DNA of 64,000 nt from Phallus indusiatus. Taxonomy: Eukaryota; Basidiomycota; Agaricomycetes; Phallales; Phallaceae. The DNA is taken from positions 1 through 64,000 of the forward strand of contig JAQFWX010000013.1 of assembly GCA_027605045.1 (NCBI GenBank), in the 5' to 3' direction. Both the position numbers and the translations under genes were made by a program. Position 1 is the first letter of the stretch. Each line of letters starts with the position of its first letter. Shown one piece after another: positions 12,130 through 24,089 of this stretch. The notes beneath the pieces are model-generated. The model saw only the letters and a program-made list of their open reading frames with translations. It was not told the DNA's origin and made no database searches.

Positions 12130-15100
12130 ATGGAGACACCACCGAAACACCTGACTATTGACCAACTTCACGAGTGGTATCGCGTGCGGAACCCGGACCA
12201 CCCTTACTTCTGCTATGTTAGTGAAAACGGCACCAAGGTAAACGCTTTTTTTTAAGCGATTAAAGAATGAACTTGAGCTCTCGATTGTAGGCTTTTATAT
12301 CTAAAGGCAGTGTTGGGAAGGCTATTCATCGATCCATTGATATAATACGTTCTGAAGTACCAGAGCAAGAAAACGGAAGCACCAGGGACGAACCAATGGT
12401 TCTTGGACTTCTTGCCAACACCGGTGCGCATTAACTTTTAACTTATAATTATTATTTGCAAAGCTGAAACAGGTCATTTTTCAAAGATTGGTCGACTTTT
12501 ATTGCGTTCCTTTATGCACATATTTATCTCACACATCCCAAGAATGGCCGTCCAGTTCTACCATTTTTGATCTCCCCGAGGAATTCGGCCATCGCGGTGG
12601 CTCATCTACTTAAAGAAGTGAAATGTAGTTACATATGGGTTACAGAAGGACCGTTGATCGAACTTGCAAATGAAGCCCTCGGAATTAACACAGATTTTAA
12701 GACAACTCTGAAGAAGTTCCCTTCGTTCCACGATATTTATAATGTCGAACCTTTGAATATTCCCGTCACCTATGATGATTCGTTCGTTGATCCGTCCACG
12801 CGGATGGCCATTCTTCATTCATCAGGTGTGTGCATCCAATGATTCCGACTTCCGACTTACTAATGCCAATGCAAATGCATCAACCATATTATCAGGCTCG
12901 ACCGCCTATCCCAAAGTACGATACTTCACTCATGAATTTTTCTACCAGACCGGAGATACCTTTGGTGGGTATGGTATTATCATAAATATTTTTAATAATG
13001 TTCCTCGTAGAATCTGGCGGTAAATATCCACTGAATGGCGAAATTATTGCGTGCTCACCACCTGCGTTCCGTAAGCTGTAGGACTTCCTTAGCCTGAGCA
13101 ATGAATTGATATTATTCTTTAGACGCGTTGGGATTATTCATGAGTGCGATGACTGTCGTAAGTCTTTGTTCTCGTTTTCTGTCAAACTATATCTTGTGAA
13201 CACTGTTTATCAGCGCCAAGGAATGTCACTTGCAGTTCAATCACCGTTTGCACCACCCGGGCCGTTATCGACCGAGACATTCCTCAACATAATTAGGATT
13301 ACGGATTCTAGTTATGCTTTGACAATTCCGAGCTTTTTGGAAGTATGTCTTATTCTGATCCTTTTGTCTCGTCTTCTGATTGTTTTTAGGATTGTTCAAG
13401 AGATCCAGCTGCCATCGAGGTTCTGAGAAAACTCAGGGCGATAGTATGTAGTTTCAGCAAATCGTTTTCCAATTGAAGCTCATACAGTGATTAAGATATG
13501 GGGTGGAGGTCCATTGAGCAATGAAATTGGAACTCAGCTTCGTGACGAAGGTGTTGCACTTCGTATTCTATATGCAGCTACAGAATTCCAAGGTCTTAAC
13601 AGACCGTTGCGTGCGTTTCTTGCCTTTGAAACTAATGAATATCTGAATCAAAGGGTGACTTAACCAACTATTGTAGAGCAAACACTTGAAGAAGGGCATG
13701 ACTGGTTCAAGTTTCGTTCTGATAGTGATATAGTCCTTTTGGAAACGGATAAAGACAACATCTTTCAAGTCGTAATCAAGGCATGTATGCCTTTCTTTTC
13801 ACACTTCAGACGTTATATGATTCTGACGTGACGTGCTATTTTCTTGGGAAATAGAGAACAAAAACGCATGCACTTACGGCTTTTAATACTGAAATAAATG
13901 GCGTGCCTGCCTATGATACCAATGATCTTGTGGAGAGACATTCAAAGAAACATGACCTTTATCATGTTGTCGGACGAGCGGACGATCAAATCATGTTAAG
14001 TACCGGAGAAAAGGTAGAAAATTATCGTTTTGTTCAATTGTTTCTCGTTTAATGAATTGTATATCTAGACGAACCCAGGTCCATTAGGTAAGGAATGCTT
14101 TCAATCCCCAGATATTGGATGCGAGTTCTGATGCTGCATTTTGGATGTAGAGGCCATCATAAAGAGAAACCCGCATATTAAGGACGCACTTATATTTGGA
14201 CGCGGTCGTCAAGCTAATGGTATCTTGGTCCAGCCTACTTCTTTTGAAGAAGCGGAACGCCTTGGGGTAGAAGGGTTCCGAAACCTCATTTGGTCGGTTC
14301 CATCTCTGCTTGCTTATTATGAATTGATGGTTGAATTATTGTATGTAGGTCTAGTGTAGAGGAGGCGAATGCCTATGCTCCTGCCCATTCTCACATACTG
14401 AAAGAGGTGTGTTTCTCATGATACCCTAAAACAAAGCCTAAAACTCTCCGACGTACGTGGCCTTCCAGATGATATTAATTGCATCAGCTTCGGACCCGTT
14501 CACGTACACACCGAAAGAGACTCTAAGAAAGGGGAACGTTCTCGCTACATACGCTGATAAGATTGAGGCGCTTTACACTGATGTCGAGAGCTCTATCCAT
14601 GCCGAAATTTCTGTTCCATTTGGCTCGCATCCACAGGGAGGGTGGACGGAAGATGAAAGCCGAAAATACGTAAGAACTGTTCTCAGTACGATTTTGAACG
14701 TCAAGGGTAAAGAAATTGGGGATACGGATGATATATTCGGATTCGGGTGTGACAGGTTAGCGAGATTTTTCTTAATCCATTACATTTGATTTGAGTTTGG
14801 ATTTACAATAATTCAGTTTACAGGCAACATATATTCGGAACACCCTTGTTCATGCTCTACGACAAGTAGCACCACTACCTAATATTCACAATCTCCCTGC
14901 CAACTTCGTTTACCAATTACCCACCATTGAATCATTATCTCATTTGTTAGCCCAAGCGTCCCGTTCCGAAGCTTATGAACACACCGCCGAGACCCCCGAA
15001 GCACGCCAAATGCGGCTTGAAAGTATGATACACCGATACACGTCCAACTGGCCAACGCATACACCCAAGAAAGAATACGGGAAAGAAGAGGTTATTCTTT

Positions 15101-16443
15101 TGACGGGTAGCACCGGAGGATTGGGATCGCAACTACTTGCTCAGCTAATCCAACTAAGCTCGGTTTCTAAGATTTACGTCCTAAATCGACCGGGCAAGAA
15201 ACTATCGCTGGAACGACATCTCGATGCTTTCAAGGATAGGGGTAATGATGTTGAATTGTTAAAATCGTCCAAGATTGTGTTTGCGGAGGGCGATGCATCT
15301 TACCCAGGTTTTGCTCTGGATGTAAATTTGTTCAATGAGGTGTGTGTTCAGGTGTCGATTTTGCAAATGGGAAAGATAGAACTGACAACCTAATATAGAT
15401 GAAAGATTCAGTTACAACGATCATCCACAATGGTATGTAATAATAAATGCGAAACTGGAAATTATATACTCACAACTGTTGTTAGCTTGGAATGTCAACT
15501 TCAACATCTCGTTGGCATCTTTCGAACCGGCTATTCGTGGCGTTCGCAACATGATCAACCTTGCGCTTTCTTCTCCCTACAAGATCCCTCCCAAGTTATT
15601 GTTTACAAGCAGTATAGGAACTATCAAGAGTATGTGGCTTCCCTGACCCCAACCGTTCAGTCTTATAACAATTTCTATATTTGCGTAATAAGCATGGACG
15701 AATATTCCTCCTATAGAAGAAGGGCCCTTCGTCAATATCGATCTCCTTCAACCGTCGGGATACGGCGAATCCAAATGGGTATCGGAACGTATTTTGACCA
15801 TTGCCAAAGCAGAAACGGCTTTGCAATCCGTGATCATCCGGGTTGGACAACTCTCCGGTGGAATTAACGGCAATTGGAACGTGACTGATTGGTTCCCGAG
15901 TGCTATCACCGCGGGTCAAATTATAGGACGCTTGCCGGATTATGTCGGGGTAGTTATAAAATTCCTGTTCTCAATTTTTTTTGAGATCCAGAAAGCTCAC
16001 AATGCATCTAGGTCGCCTCCTTTGTACCTCTTCATCACGCAGCGTCCGCAATAATAGAATTAAGAAAAGCACCGGTTTCAGTCGCACATATCGTTCACCC
16101 GCGGCCAATTAAATGGCGCGAACTTATTCGCTTTGTTTCTGAGGAGTTGAAGTTACCTGTGGTTCCTTTTTCAGATTGGGTAGATCGATTGGAAAAACTG
16201 CCTCAGACCGAAGAAAATTCGCGCAGGACGCAGGCCGTCCACCTCGTACCATTTTATAAAGGAGCGATTCGTCCGGAGAACTCGATACCCAATGAAGAAG
16301 AAATTTTCGGACTCCCGACGTTCCAGTCGGAAAAAACGGTTGGCGTTGTAAAGGCTTTAAGTGAGACGAATCTGCCCCGGATCGATAGAACAGATGTCTT
16401 GAGTTGGATCACGTACTGGAGGATGAAAAGATACTTAAAATAA
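12130..16443 (+). CDS. NRPS-like adenylate-forming reductase (A-T-R), paralogue A
   Basis: Activates a carboxylic acid as adenylate, loads it on a phosphopantetheine carrier and reduces it off with NAD(P)H. Twenty predicted exons (first 12130-12237, last 16012-16443) join to 3177 bases, 1058 aa, without a stop. Adenylation domain: LHSSG|STAYPK (A3, split by an intron), YAATEF (A5), GRADDQIMLSTGEK (A8), NGILVQPTSF. Carrier: DDIFGFGCD|SL, the Ser being the phosphopantetheine site. Reductase: VILLTGSTGGLGSQLLAQL (Rossmann), LLFTSSIGTIK, and GYGESKW with catalytic Tyr and Lys. One intron, 13781-13854, has a GC donor. Close paralogue of the gene at 35779-40070. The substrate cannot be read from the sequence; an aryl or aminoadipate-like acid is only a guess from the family. 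Confidence 0.92.
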
Positions 16444-18576
16444 TAATTTCGTGATTTCACAAATGTACTGTATGATTTGATCTGAATAAAAAAATTTCTC
16501 TCATGTAAAATCAACTCGGTGAATATTGACGTGTGATAATGACCAACACTCATGACCCAAGATTGCGTTCAAGTTCAATTTGACGAACCTACCAGAACCT
16601 ACCTTCCTCTCGTTTTGGCTGGAAGCAGTCATTATTTTTTTCTGATCTGCAATATATGCGGCCACAAAGGCCATGGGTATTCGGAATTGGGCAAAGTCGA
16701 TTTTCACATCACGTCAGGACAGGCTGCCTCCGAAAAACTGGCATGTTATGCCCGGACTAAGGCCCTTTCAATTCAAAAGTTCATTGACTTCGTCCCTGCA
16801 ATATACAATTAGAGGCCCAGTTTTTATCTCTCATTTACGAAGGGTCCTCGCAATATTCCATGATTACTGGAATACATACTATTGCGTATTCAAACACCTG
16901 TAGGCTTTCTGGCGTTTGTTGCAATATAACGATGAATTCACGGGCATCAGGGTTCAATTAGCATAATGTACGCCCGCTTCAGAGTATATTTCTCTTGTTC
17001 CTTGAGTTCAAGTTATATATTAATATGCAGCACCATCAAGATTCTAGACTTTATATCGGGTATGTGAACTCAGGGCATGATGCATGATCGACGATCGTTC
17101 TGATCCATCGTTTATATGTAATACGTACATAATGTCGTTCTCTCCGCCGAAATGGGTGCCCCGCTCTTCATAATTGGGTCTCGTCCCTCCTTAACTGTGA
17201 ATCGAGATTTATCTCGAGAGCGAGGGAAAACCTTGAGGATATTGCTATCACGAAGTATCGCAATTAACCCAATTCATTTCCAAAAAAAGCACATAGGCAA
17301 GTCAATTGTGTATATAAGTGAATACACACTAGATCATGATATTTCAATATTAGATTGTCGTTGCGCGGAGACCATCCTTTCCGCCCTAAAGAATAGGCTG
17401 ACCTATACCGTAGTAGATCTCAGTCAGCTCTCCACAAGTTTTCATTGAATGTCTGCGTTTCATTCAAGCCTTCCGTTCATACCACAAGGTATATGTATCG
17501 TGAACGCTGGTCTTCGTGCTCGTGTCCCGAAGCATGGCCCCATGCTTCCGCTCTTCGGCTGGTTTTACTGTACTAGTACATACATTCAAGGGAAAATTTT
17601 GGTACCTTGGGAGTATGAGGACTGTATTGTAATAGTGATTGATCGAAGCCAACGGAGCTGTGAAGTCATTCAATATATTTCCTGCTTCTTTTATCTACAA
17701 GTTCAAATTTTTAATATTCTCTGCCAATTCAGTGTCACGTCTTGAGAAAACATTTATGAGTTGTTTATGAGAGACTACACCGTTTACGTGACTAAAACTG
17801 CCGGGCATGCATTTAATTACTATGCTTTCTCGGCTAGGCCTGTATACGTAGCCATTTCGTCGCTTAGGGTCTTCTGTTCAATTGAAAGCTAACTACAGAG
17901 AAGTTAGTACATACATGTACTTTAGGTCTCAACCCTTGATTTCTGGATTTCCTTCTATTAGGCTTCTTTTGCGCCAATCACGAAGCTGTGTTTATTGTAT
18001 AGGAATAGGTTATACTATCATGTCTCCTGCCGGGTAATCTAAGCATGCGCAGAGATCAATGAATGAGGCCTTATGATAAAACTATCATTATACTTGGAGT
18101 ACTTTGTCTGGTGTATGTTGATGAAGTATATGTATTGTGCAATTCCTTGAATTTGAGTCGGCTGTGATACCAAATGGAGCGAGAATTGCCGTCGGTTTTC
18201 CTATTTTATCCCTACGCCAATAAAATACGCACGCGAATCATGCCCCGCTTCTTTCAATGTTGTGTCGCGTGCTCGTAGTTTGTTTCCGTCCGTCTGGCTT
18301 CGACCTCGCAACTGAACTCTATTTCATATTCCGAAGATTAACTGATTGATTGATTGTTGATTGAATGACCGATTTTTTTACAAGCCTTGCTGTTACATTA
18401 TATACACACGAGTCTACGATGGTGGATGTATCAATGGTAAATAACGACAAAAAAAGTACGGAGAAAATCGTATATGAATATATGAATACTGAATTACAGG
18501 TTTCCTAATACTCTAAAATAACATGTAACAAAATACTCAAATCAAAAAAACTTTTCAGATAACAAAACAATTGTGT
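16444..18576. other. Intergenic region between NRPS-like A and the WOPR gene (tail to tail)
   Basis: Searched on both strands; the open stretches present (for example 17152-17448) are short, lack family features and look random. No RNA gene or repeat recognised. Confidence 0.5.
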
Positions 18577-20125
18577 TCAATAATACGCTGCAGAGTATGC
18601 TGCTGAATCGGGGTAGTAATAAGAATGAGGCTGGTTGTGATCGTGGAAAGTATAGTAATATTGGCCGTTATAAACGTTGACGTGGATATCCTCGACATCT
18701 GCATAAGCTTCTCCGTAGTCCATTAATGGTTGCGACGGAAACACGACAACAGGGGACGGAGGCAATGAATCCTCGGTTGTGGAGTTTGGATCATTATTGA
18801 GGGGAAGCTGAAGCTGATGCTGCTGTTCTTGTTGATGATGCTGGTGATGGTGATGGGAAGGAAGGTGGGAATAGCGTTGAGAACAAGGGGAGTATTCGGT
18901 TGACCAGGAGCTGCCAGAATGGAGACCAATTGAGTCCGAGCTTGAAGAAAAGGAGGAAGACACGACCGAAATGTCACGATCGGAGTCAGGCTCGAGCTCA
19001 GGTCCCGTAACAATACCAGTTTGAGTGGAGGATGTGCTAACGCCAGGAAGGGGTGGAAACGGCAATGATACCGGAGATGATGTCGATGACGATGATGATG
19101 AGGACGACGGGGATGACGACGATATTTGCGGCGACGTCAGGTCTGCAATACCCGGATGGTATTCTGGACTTTCTTTGGTCCCGGCGTGCTCGAGGAAGGG
19201 TGTTGTCCAGGGTAGAGGAGTCAGCATGCGAAGGGTCGCGTTCGCTTCGAATATCGGCCTTGATGTGCCTTCAAATACGTCTGCCACATCTGAGAGAATC
19301 CTGGGATGACGCAGGGTTGGATTTTCTGAGGGCGCTGTGAGTCTACCATCGAGGATGTCCTCCAAAGTGTAATACGCGACGACATGCCACGTTTCCTTTG
19401 GCAGTGTGATTGTAAAGGTCTATTACATAAAACGCATAGGTGAAACAAAAAAAAGGTTCAAATCAGCATTCCCTTTTTTTGAAAAAAAAATAATAATTAA
19501 ATGAATTGACTCACTTTTTTGACAAGCCCGCCTCTCCTGAAAATATCGTCAGGTCTAGAGTATCCGCTATTGGAATACATGTCTAAATATTCTAGTTCCC
19601 CTCTGTTAAACAGCGAGCTGGCCAGGTTTCGAATATATTTTCGCCGTGGAGAGTCAGCAGACGAGTCTGGGCTATGTCCTAACAAGCGAGCGGCGGTCCG
19701 GCTTCGGGCCCCGCCTCTCTTAGCCATTTCGCGGTAGACCTTGTGGACGTGTGTTTTTCAGGCTTTGTTCACAATGAATGACAAAAAAACGTACGAGGAA
19801 TTTGTTTTGCACGCGACTTGGACTCCACGGATATCCATCTGTCCAGCGTTTCATGTAACTTTCTTCTTCATTCCATAAGAACACGGAACCGGAGCGAATG
19901 AAGGCTCTTTGTTCAACGATGTCGAGGCGACGGCGAAATCGTGGTATGAAACCAAGCCTTGCAGCAGTTACCAGTAAAGCTGCGTCGTCTGTCAAAACAT
20001 GGAATTGAGAAGCTGGTTTAGCGTGTGGCGCGGAGGTTGCTGAGCACTGTGTCCTTACATTGATCTGCCACAAGACCATGGAAAGATGCTGACGCCGAGG
20101 ATCCATCTGAGCCATCTCTCTCCAT
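18577..20125 (-). CDS. WOPR-domain (Gti1/Pac2 family) transcription regulator
   Basis: DNA-binding regulator of the Wor1/Ryp1/Sge1 family. Exons (minus strand) 20059-20125, 19795-19988, 19515-19739 and 18577-19419 encode 442 aa. The start MERDG was chosen because it puts FHGLVADQ|YDAALLV in frame with the WOPR domain. WOPR part 1 (about residues 15-90) has AARLGFIPRF, RSGSVFLWNEEES, RRWTDG-like MKRWTDGYPWSPSRV and KFLVYRE. WOPR part 2 (about 155-180) has GLVKKTFTITLP and HVVAYYTLED. The C-terminal half is low-complexity (Ser-, Gln/His-rich), normal for the family. Orthologues switch morphology, virulence traits and secondary metabolism; a role for the nearby NRPS-like gene is possible but unproven. 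Confidence 0.9.
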
Positions 20126-20280
20126 GTTGCGCGAAATAATAGGGTAGAAAGGAAAGGAAGGAAATGAAGTTGAGAATTAAAAAGAGGACAAAGAGAGAAA
20201 ATAAAGAAAAAAGCCGAGGTGGTCGTTTTTTCGTTTTTTTCCTTTGAAGAACAAGAAGAAAACTTGTTAAATATATATTT
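20126..20280 (-). promoter_or_regulatory. Pyrimidine-rich leader upstream of the WOPR gene
   Basis: Just upstream of the WOPR start the minus strand is strongly C/T-rich (plus strand GAAAGGAAAGG, AAAGAGAGAAAAT), a common feature of fungal core promoters and 5' leaders. Confidence 0.4.
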
Positions 20281-22242
20281 TTACCAGAAGTGGGGAGGGG
20301 ATGTTTCGCTTAAACGTCTATATTTATTGGGGTCGCGTAGCGAAAAGATTTGATTCTACATAGGATCGTATTAGATCGTCCTACTTCTCGTCGGAGGATG
20401 TGATCTGTATCCGATGCACCTGAAAGAGAAGTACACAGACGGATACAAATATGGATCCGTATACGGCGTAACCATGTATTGTGCAACCCACATAAGTTGC
20501 TTATCATATTTTTTTTTCCATCAATCCCCTTGCTTTTTTCGCTCTAGCGTCGATCACTCATCGCAATCGACAGGGTCGCGTTCGTTCAGATTGATGGAAA
20601 AGGTCGACCAAACCAACAAAGACAGACTAAAAAGTGCTTGGAATCGAATATGGTAACACGTATTTGTATTATATATATTGAATGTAGCAAGACACTAGAA
20701 CCGAGGACTATTTAGGCAGGGATTGGTCCGAACGACGGGTCTTTGTGGCTTTCTAGTGTACGTTCTCTGGTCACGCAGATGAACTATCCTTTCTCTAAAA
20801 GGAATGACTGAAGAACGATTTTCTTTTCCTTTTTCTTTTTCACATCCCTAAGCCACTTCTTCATCTGGGATGGCCAGACCTCCGGCGATCCTAGTGTCCT
20901 TGTCAGAGGTTGTGTCTTGTTTGACCCGCTTCGTATGCATGAGAGTATAGTTTTGTACATGCGATCGAGATGTGTACGCCGTCAACTGCCCTTTTTCGCC
21001 AATGACCAACATAGTGATATTGATACCTGCATGCAGAGGCCGAATCGAAGACGGGCAAAAAAATCAACAGTAGGTATGATTGTAACAATAAACACATACT
21101 TATCAAGCAATAGGTATATTACGGAAGACGCTGCGGGGGGGTTGACCTGTTTCAGATACATATATATATATATCTTAGTGCAAATCTCAAAGCAAAATCT
21201 CAAAAATGAAGCGGGGAACATTTTTTAAAAAATTTTTTGTCAAGTTAATGAAAGCGCGGAAGCAAACTATTCCCCTGTGTTACATGGGTCATCCGGGCGC
21301 AAACGTCACAAGATGAGATGCGAGCGGATGAATGCTCTTTTCTGTCCAAAAAACCAATCAGGAGTTTTTCGTTTGTACCTCATTTTTTCTTCCCTTTGGA
21401 CAATCAAATTGATTCATATGTTGTATCGTAGATATATTTGTATATACATTTGTATTATGACGTTACGCGTTACGCGTTTCGCTTCGACATCTTTAGGCGT
21501 TTCTTCTTCTCCACTACTCCAGTCTAGTATATCTCAGGCGGCGCAATATCAAGAAGAAAAGTGGAGATTAAAACTTCACAAAAATTGACGAAAAAGATGA
21601 AGTAATGGGAGTTCATAGCATGACTACGCACGAAATAATTCGTTGTCCTGTGGAGTGAAAGAAACGCCGAAACCGTTATGTTTTTGTTTATTATTTTTGT
21701 ACGGCGTGTATACTCCGGGGGCTTTGTAAGTAAACGAGAGACCAATTAGTAAATTGCCCTACATGTTCCCCTTCAAGGAAATTCCAGTTTGCCATGTGAT
21801 GACTTCTTGGTATACGGACCGTGATATGATACATCGTGAATACGTCGCCTAGATAGTCGTCCCAAAAGAAAAAGGCGAGTGGACGCAAGTGAAAAACCCT
21901 GAAGACCAAAAATGGCGAGCGCGCCCCGCCCGCGTAAATATTTAAACATTTAAACGGTGGACCCAGTACGACCCAGCATTGTACTGTATATACAGCTTAA
22001 TTTAATTCCGGAACCAATTTGCTTTAGCTACCGGTACCGTCTAAAGATGGCCACGGGATTATGAACATTCGATCGGCGGTGATTGAGATTGGGCAGATGT
22101 TACCTTTTTTTTTCTGAACCGAGACCTAATACCGAGACGCTTTCAAAGAAAGAAAGGGATCAAAATCGCTTACCTAAGAATACGGCCTTATATTTATATT
22201 TCGAGCCTGTCAAAGTGCCAAAGAAGTGCGCCAAGCCAATCC
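20281..22242. other. Long intergenic region upstream of the WOPR gene
   Basis: No gene supported. A short TA run lies at about 21160-21173. With the transposon to its right this forms about 4 kb without genes between the WOPR gene and the transporter, large for this otherwise dense window. Confidence 0.5.
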
Positions 22243-23400
22243 CACTGTGGAAAAAACTGCCACTGAAGTAAGTGGTATTCAGTGGGTATGACCACTGAGT
22301 GACATTATTTAGTGGTCGGGTAGTGGTTATATCCACTGATAGTCAGTGGGATATCAGCGGTAGTCAGTGGTCAGTGGAAAATCAGTGGTCATGAACCACT
22401 GAGTTTGGAATTCAGTGGTAATTCAGCGGTAATGGAACCACTGACATTCAGTGGTGGTGGGTCAGTGGATGACAATATTCAGTGGGTCTATACCATTGAG
22501 TTTTCATGTTAGTGGACACTGGCATACCAGCTCGTAATTAATTATTATTTTGTAGTGAAAATATTTTTTTGTTAACTATAAGAATTATCAATACATGTTA
22601 TCAGCACGTGACGTGACGCGTGGCGCGTAACACCCTGTGTTTCAATCGGAGTTGAAAAATGACTGTATGCGCGTGTCATGGTTTTAAAGCACTTTACTTT
22701 TTCTCCCCCAATCTCGCTCTCCTCCCACCACCATCCACACCGTCGTTCACACCGCCGTCTACACCACCTTTCCCACCACCGTTCACATCACCGTCTACAC
22801 CACCATCCAACGCACCATCATCGACACCTCATCATCCGCCCATTTCGCCTCATCCGCAGCCAGTGACGTGTCGTGCCGTTTGCCATGCATTGCAGAGTTA
22901 TCGCGCCGGTGAGTAGGTTGGCTTTTTTTTAATGGACACGCGGCAATGGATAATGTCTAACGTGCAGGAGACTTTGCTATTCGCACCATGCGCTTCGCGG
23001 GACTAAGGGTACGGGGCCTGGGTGCGGTTGGGAGGCCAGTTGTCATCAGTATGTTTAGTTAGTCTTATTAGCATCATTAGCCTAGATTTTGTCGTGTATA
23101 TGTGTAAGTATGTGAATCTTATTACAAATAAACAATAAAATTACATAATAATAATCACAGAGGAGAAAATAAACGAAAAATAAATGCACCGGCCAAAAAA
23201 CGCTAGACTTATCACTTAATTGTCAGTGGAAGAAAATACCACTGAGCGCCACTGAAATTCAGTGGTTTGTACCACAAACGGCGGAAGTTCCGCTGATTTT
23301 CAGTGGTCAGACCACTGACAAACCACTGGTATTCCGCAGGTGTATCCACTGGGTCACCACTGGGTATCAGTGGTATTCAGTAGCGATATTTTCCACAGTG
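22243..23400. mobile_element. Non-autonomous CACTA-like DNA transposon
   Basis: 1158-bp element with terminal inverted repeats starting CACTGTGGAAAA on both ends (21 of the first 25 bases match) and a 3-bp target duplication TCC (22240-22242 and 23401-23403). Both subterminal regions (about 22260-22510 and 23220-23395) are packed with short direct and inverted copies of a CAGTGG/CCACTGA-type motif. CACT(A/G) termini, 3-bp duplications and arrays of subterminal transposase-binding motifs are the hallmarks of the CACTA/EnSpm superfamily. The interior encodes no transposase, so movement would need one supplied from elsewhere. Confidence 0.82.
22730..22860 (+). repeat. CACC-rich imperfect short tandem repeat inside the transposon
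   Basis: Repeated CCGTTCACACC/CCGTCTACACC-type units of about 15 bases; the frame 22659-22916 reads a Pro/Ser/Thr-rich peptide. Could be a captured gene fragment or plain repeat. Confidence 0.5.
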
Positions 23401-24089
23401 TCCCTCACATGGACAACTTTTGGCCAGGCAATATTTGGTACTGGTGTCAATATAACAAAGTGTTTCGGTCAGCCAGTATGAACTAGTGGGGATTAGTGTA
23501 CACCCTAAAACAGGTCAAATGAGCCTGTTCTCAGGGATAGTAGTCGTGACCATGATATAGTGATAGGTGCACGTTTGTTTCCAAGCAAAATGTCTCAATA
23601 TTGACGGTTTATATATATCTGATCTCACTTAAATATACAATCCTTTTTTTTTAAGTAAAGAAGAGGTTTGAGGTGTTTGAGTTTTGGTATCCGCGTAATC
23701 TCAACCTTAAGACAATAAAATCAAATTTGCAAATTAAAAGGCGTTTTCTCGAGCTGCTTCTATGGTTGTATACTTGTATTATTACCGACAAGTGGCTGAT
23801 TCGTAATACCCTAGTTTTCGCTATGAAATTTTCGAGCTAAATGCATTATGAGCCATGCACTGTTAAAACAGACAGGCAAATCTGAAACTCCTAGCAGCGG
23901 AACGGTGTCAACGCGGCAACGCAAGAGCAGCTAGCGACTGGCTTTCTCATAGTCAGGGTCACGCCATCATCACACAAATGGTCTAGGCGCTATGAGCGGG
24001 CGCCTTTTGTTTGTCAGCACCTGGCCGCGCCCCCGCCCTCCCCAGCTACAGCCCATGAGACCGCCGTTTCGTGGTGGTATCAGCGGCAA
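23401..24089. other. Intergenic, promoter side of the transporter gene
   Basis: No gene seen between the transposon and the transporter start. Confidence 0.5.

Noticed and set aside
17152..17745. Two adjacent 98-codon plus-strand open stretches
   Set aside because: Composition is random-like, with no homology-like motifs or splice context.
20848..21146. Minus-strand exon-like text (ITMLVIGEKGQLTAYTSRS) ending in a stop, with a short exon upstream
   Set aside because: The upstream exon joins only to a different frame, and the faint resemblance to MADS-box sequence does not hold over the full segment.
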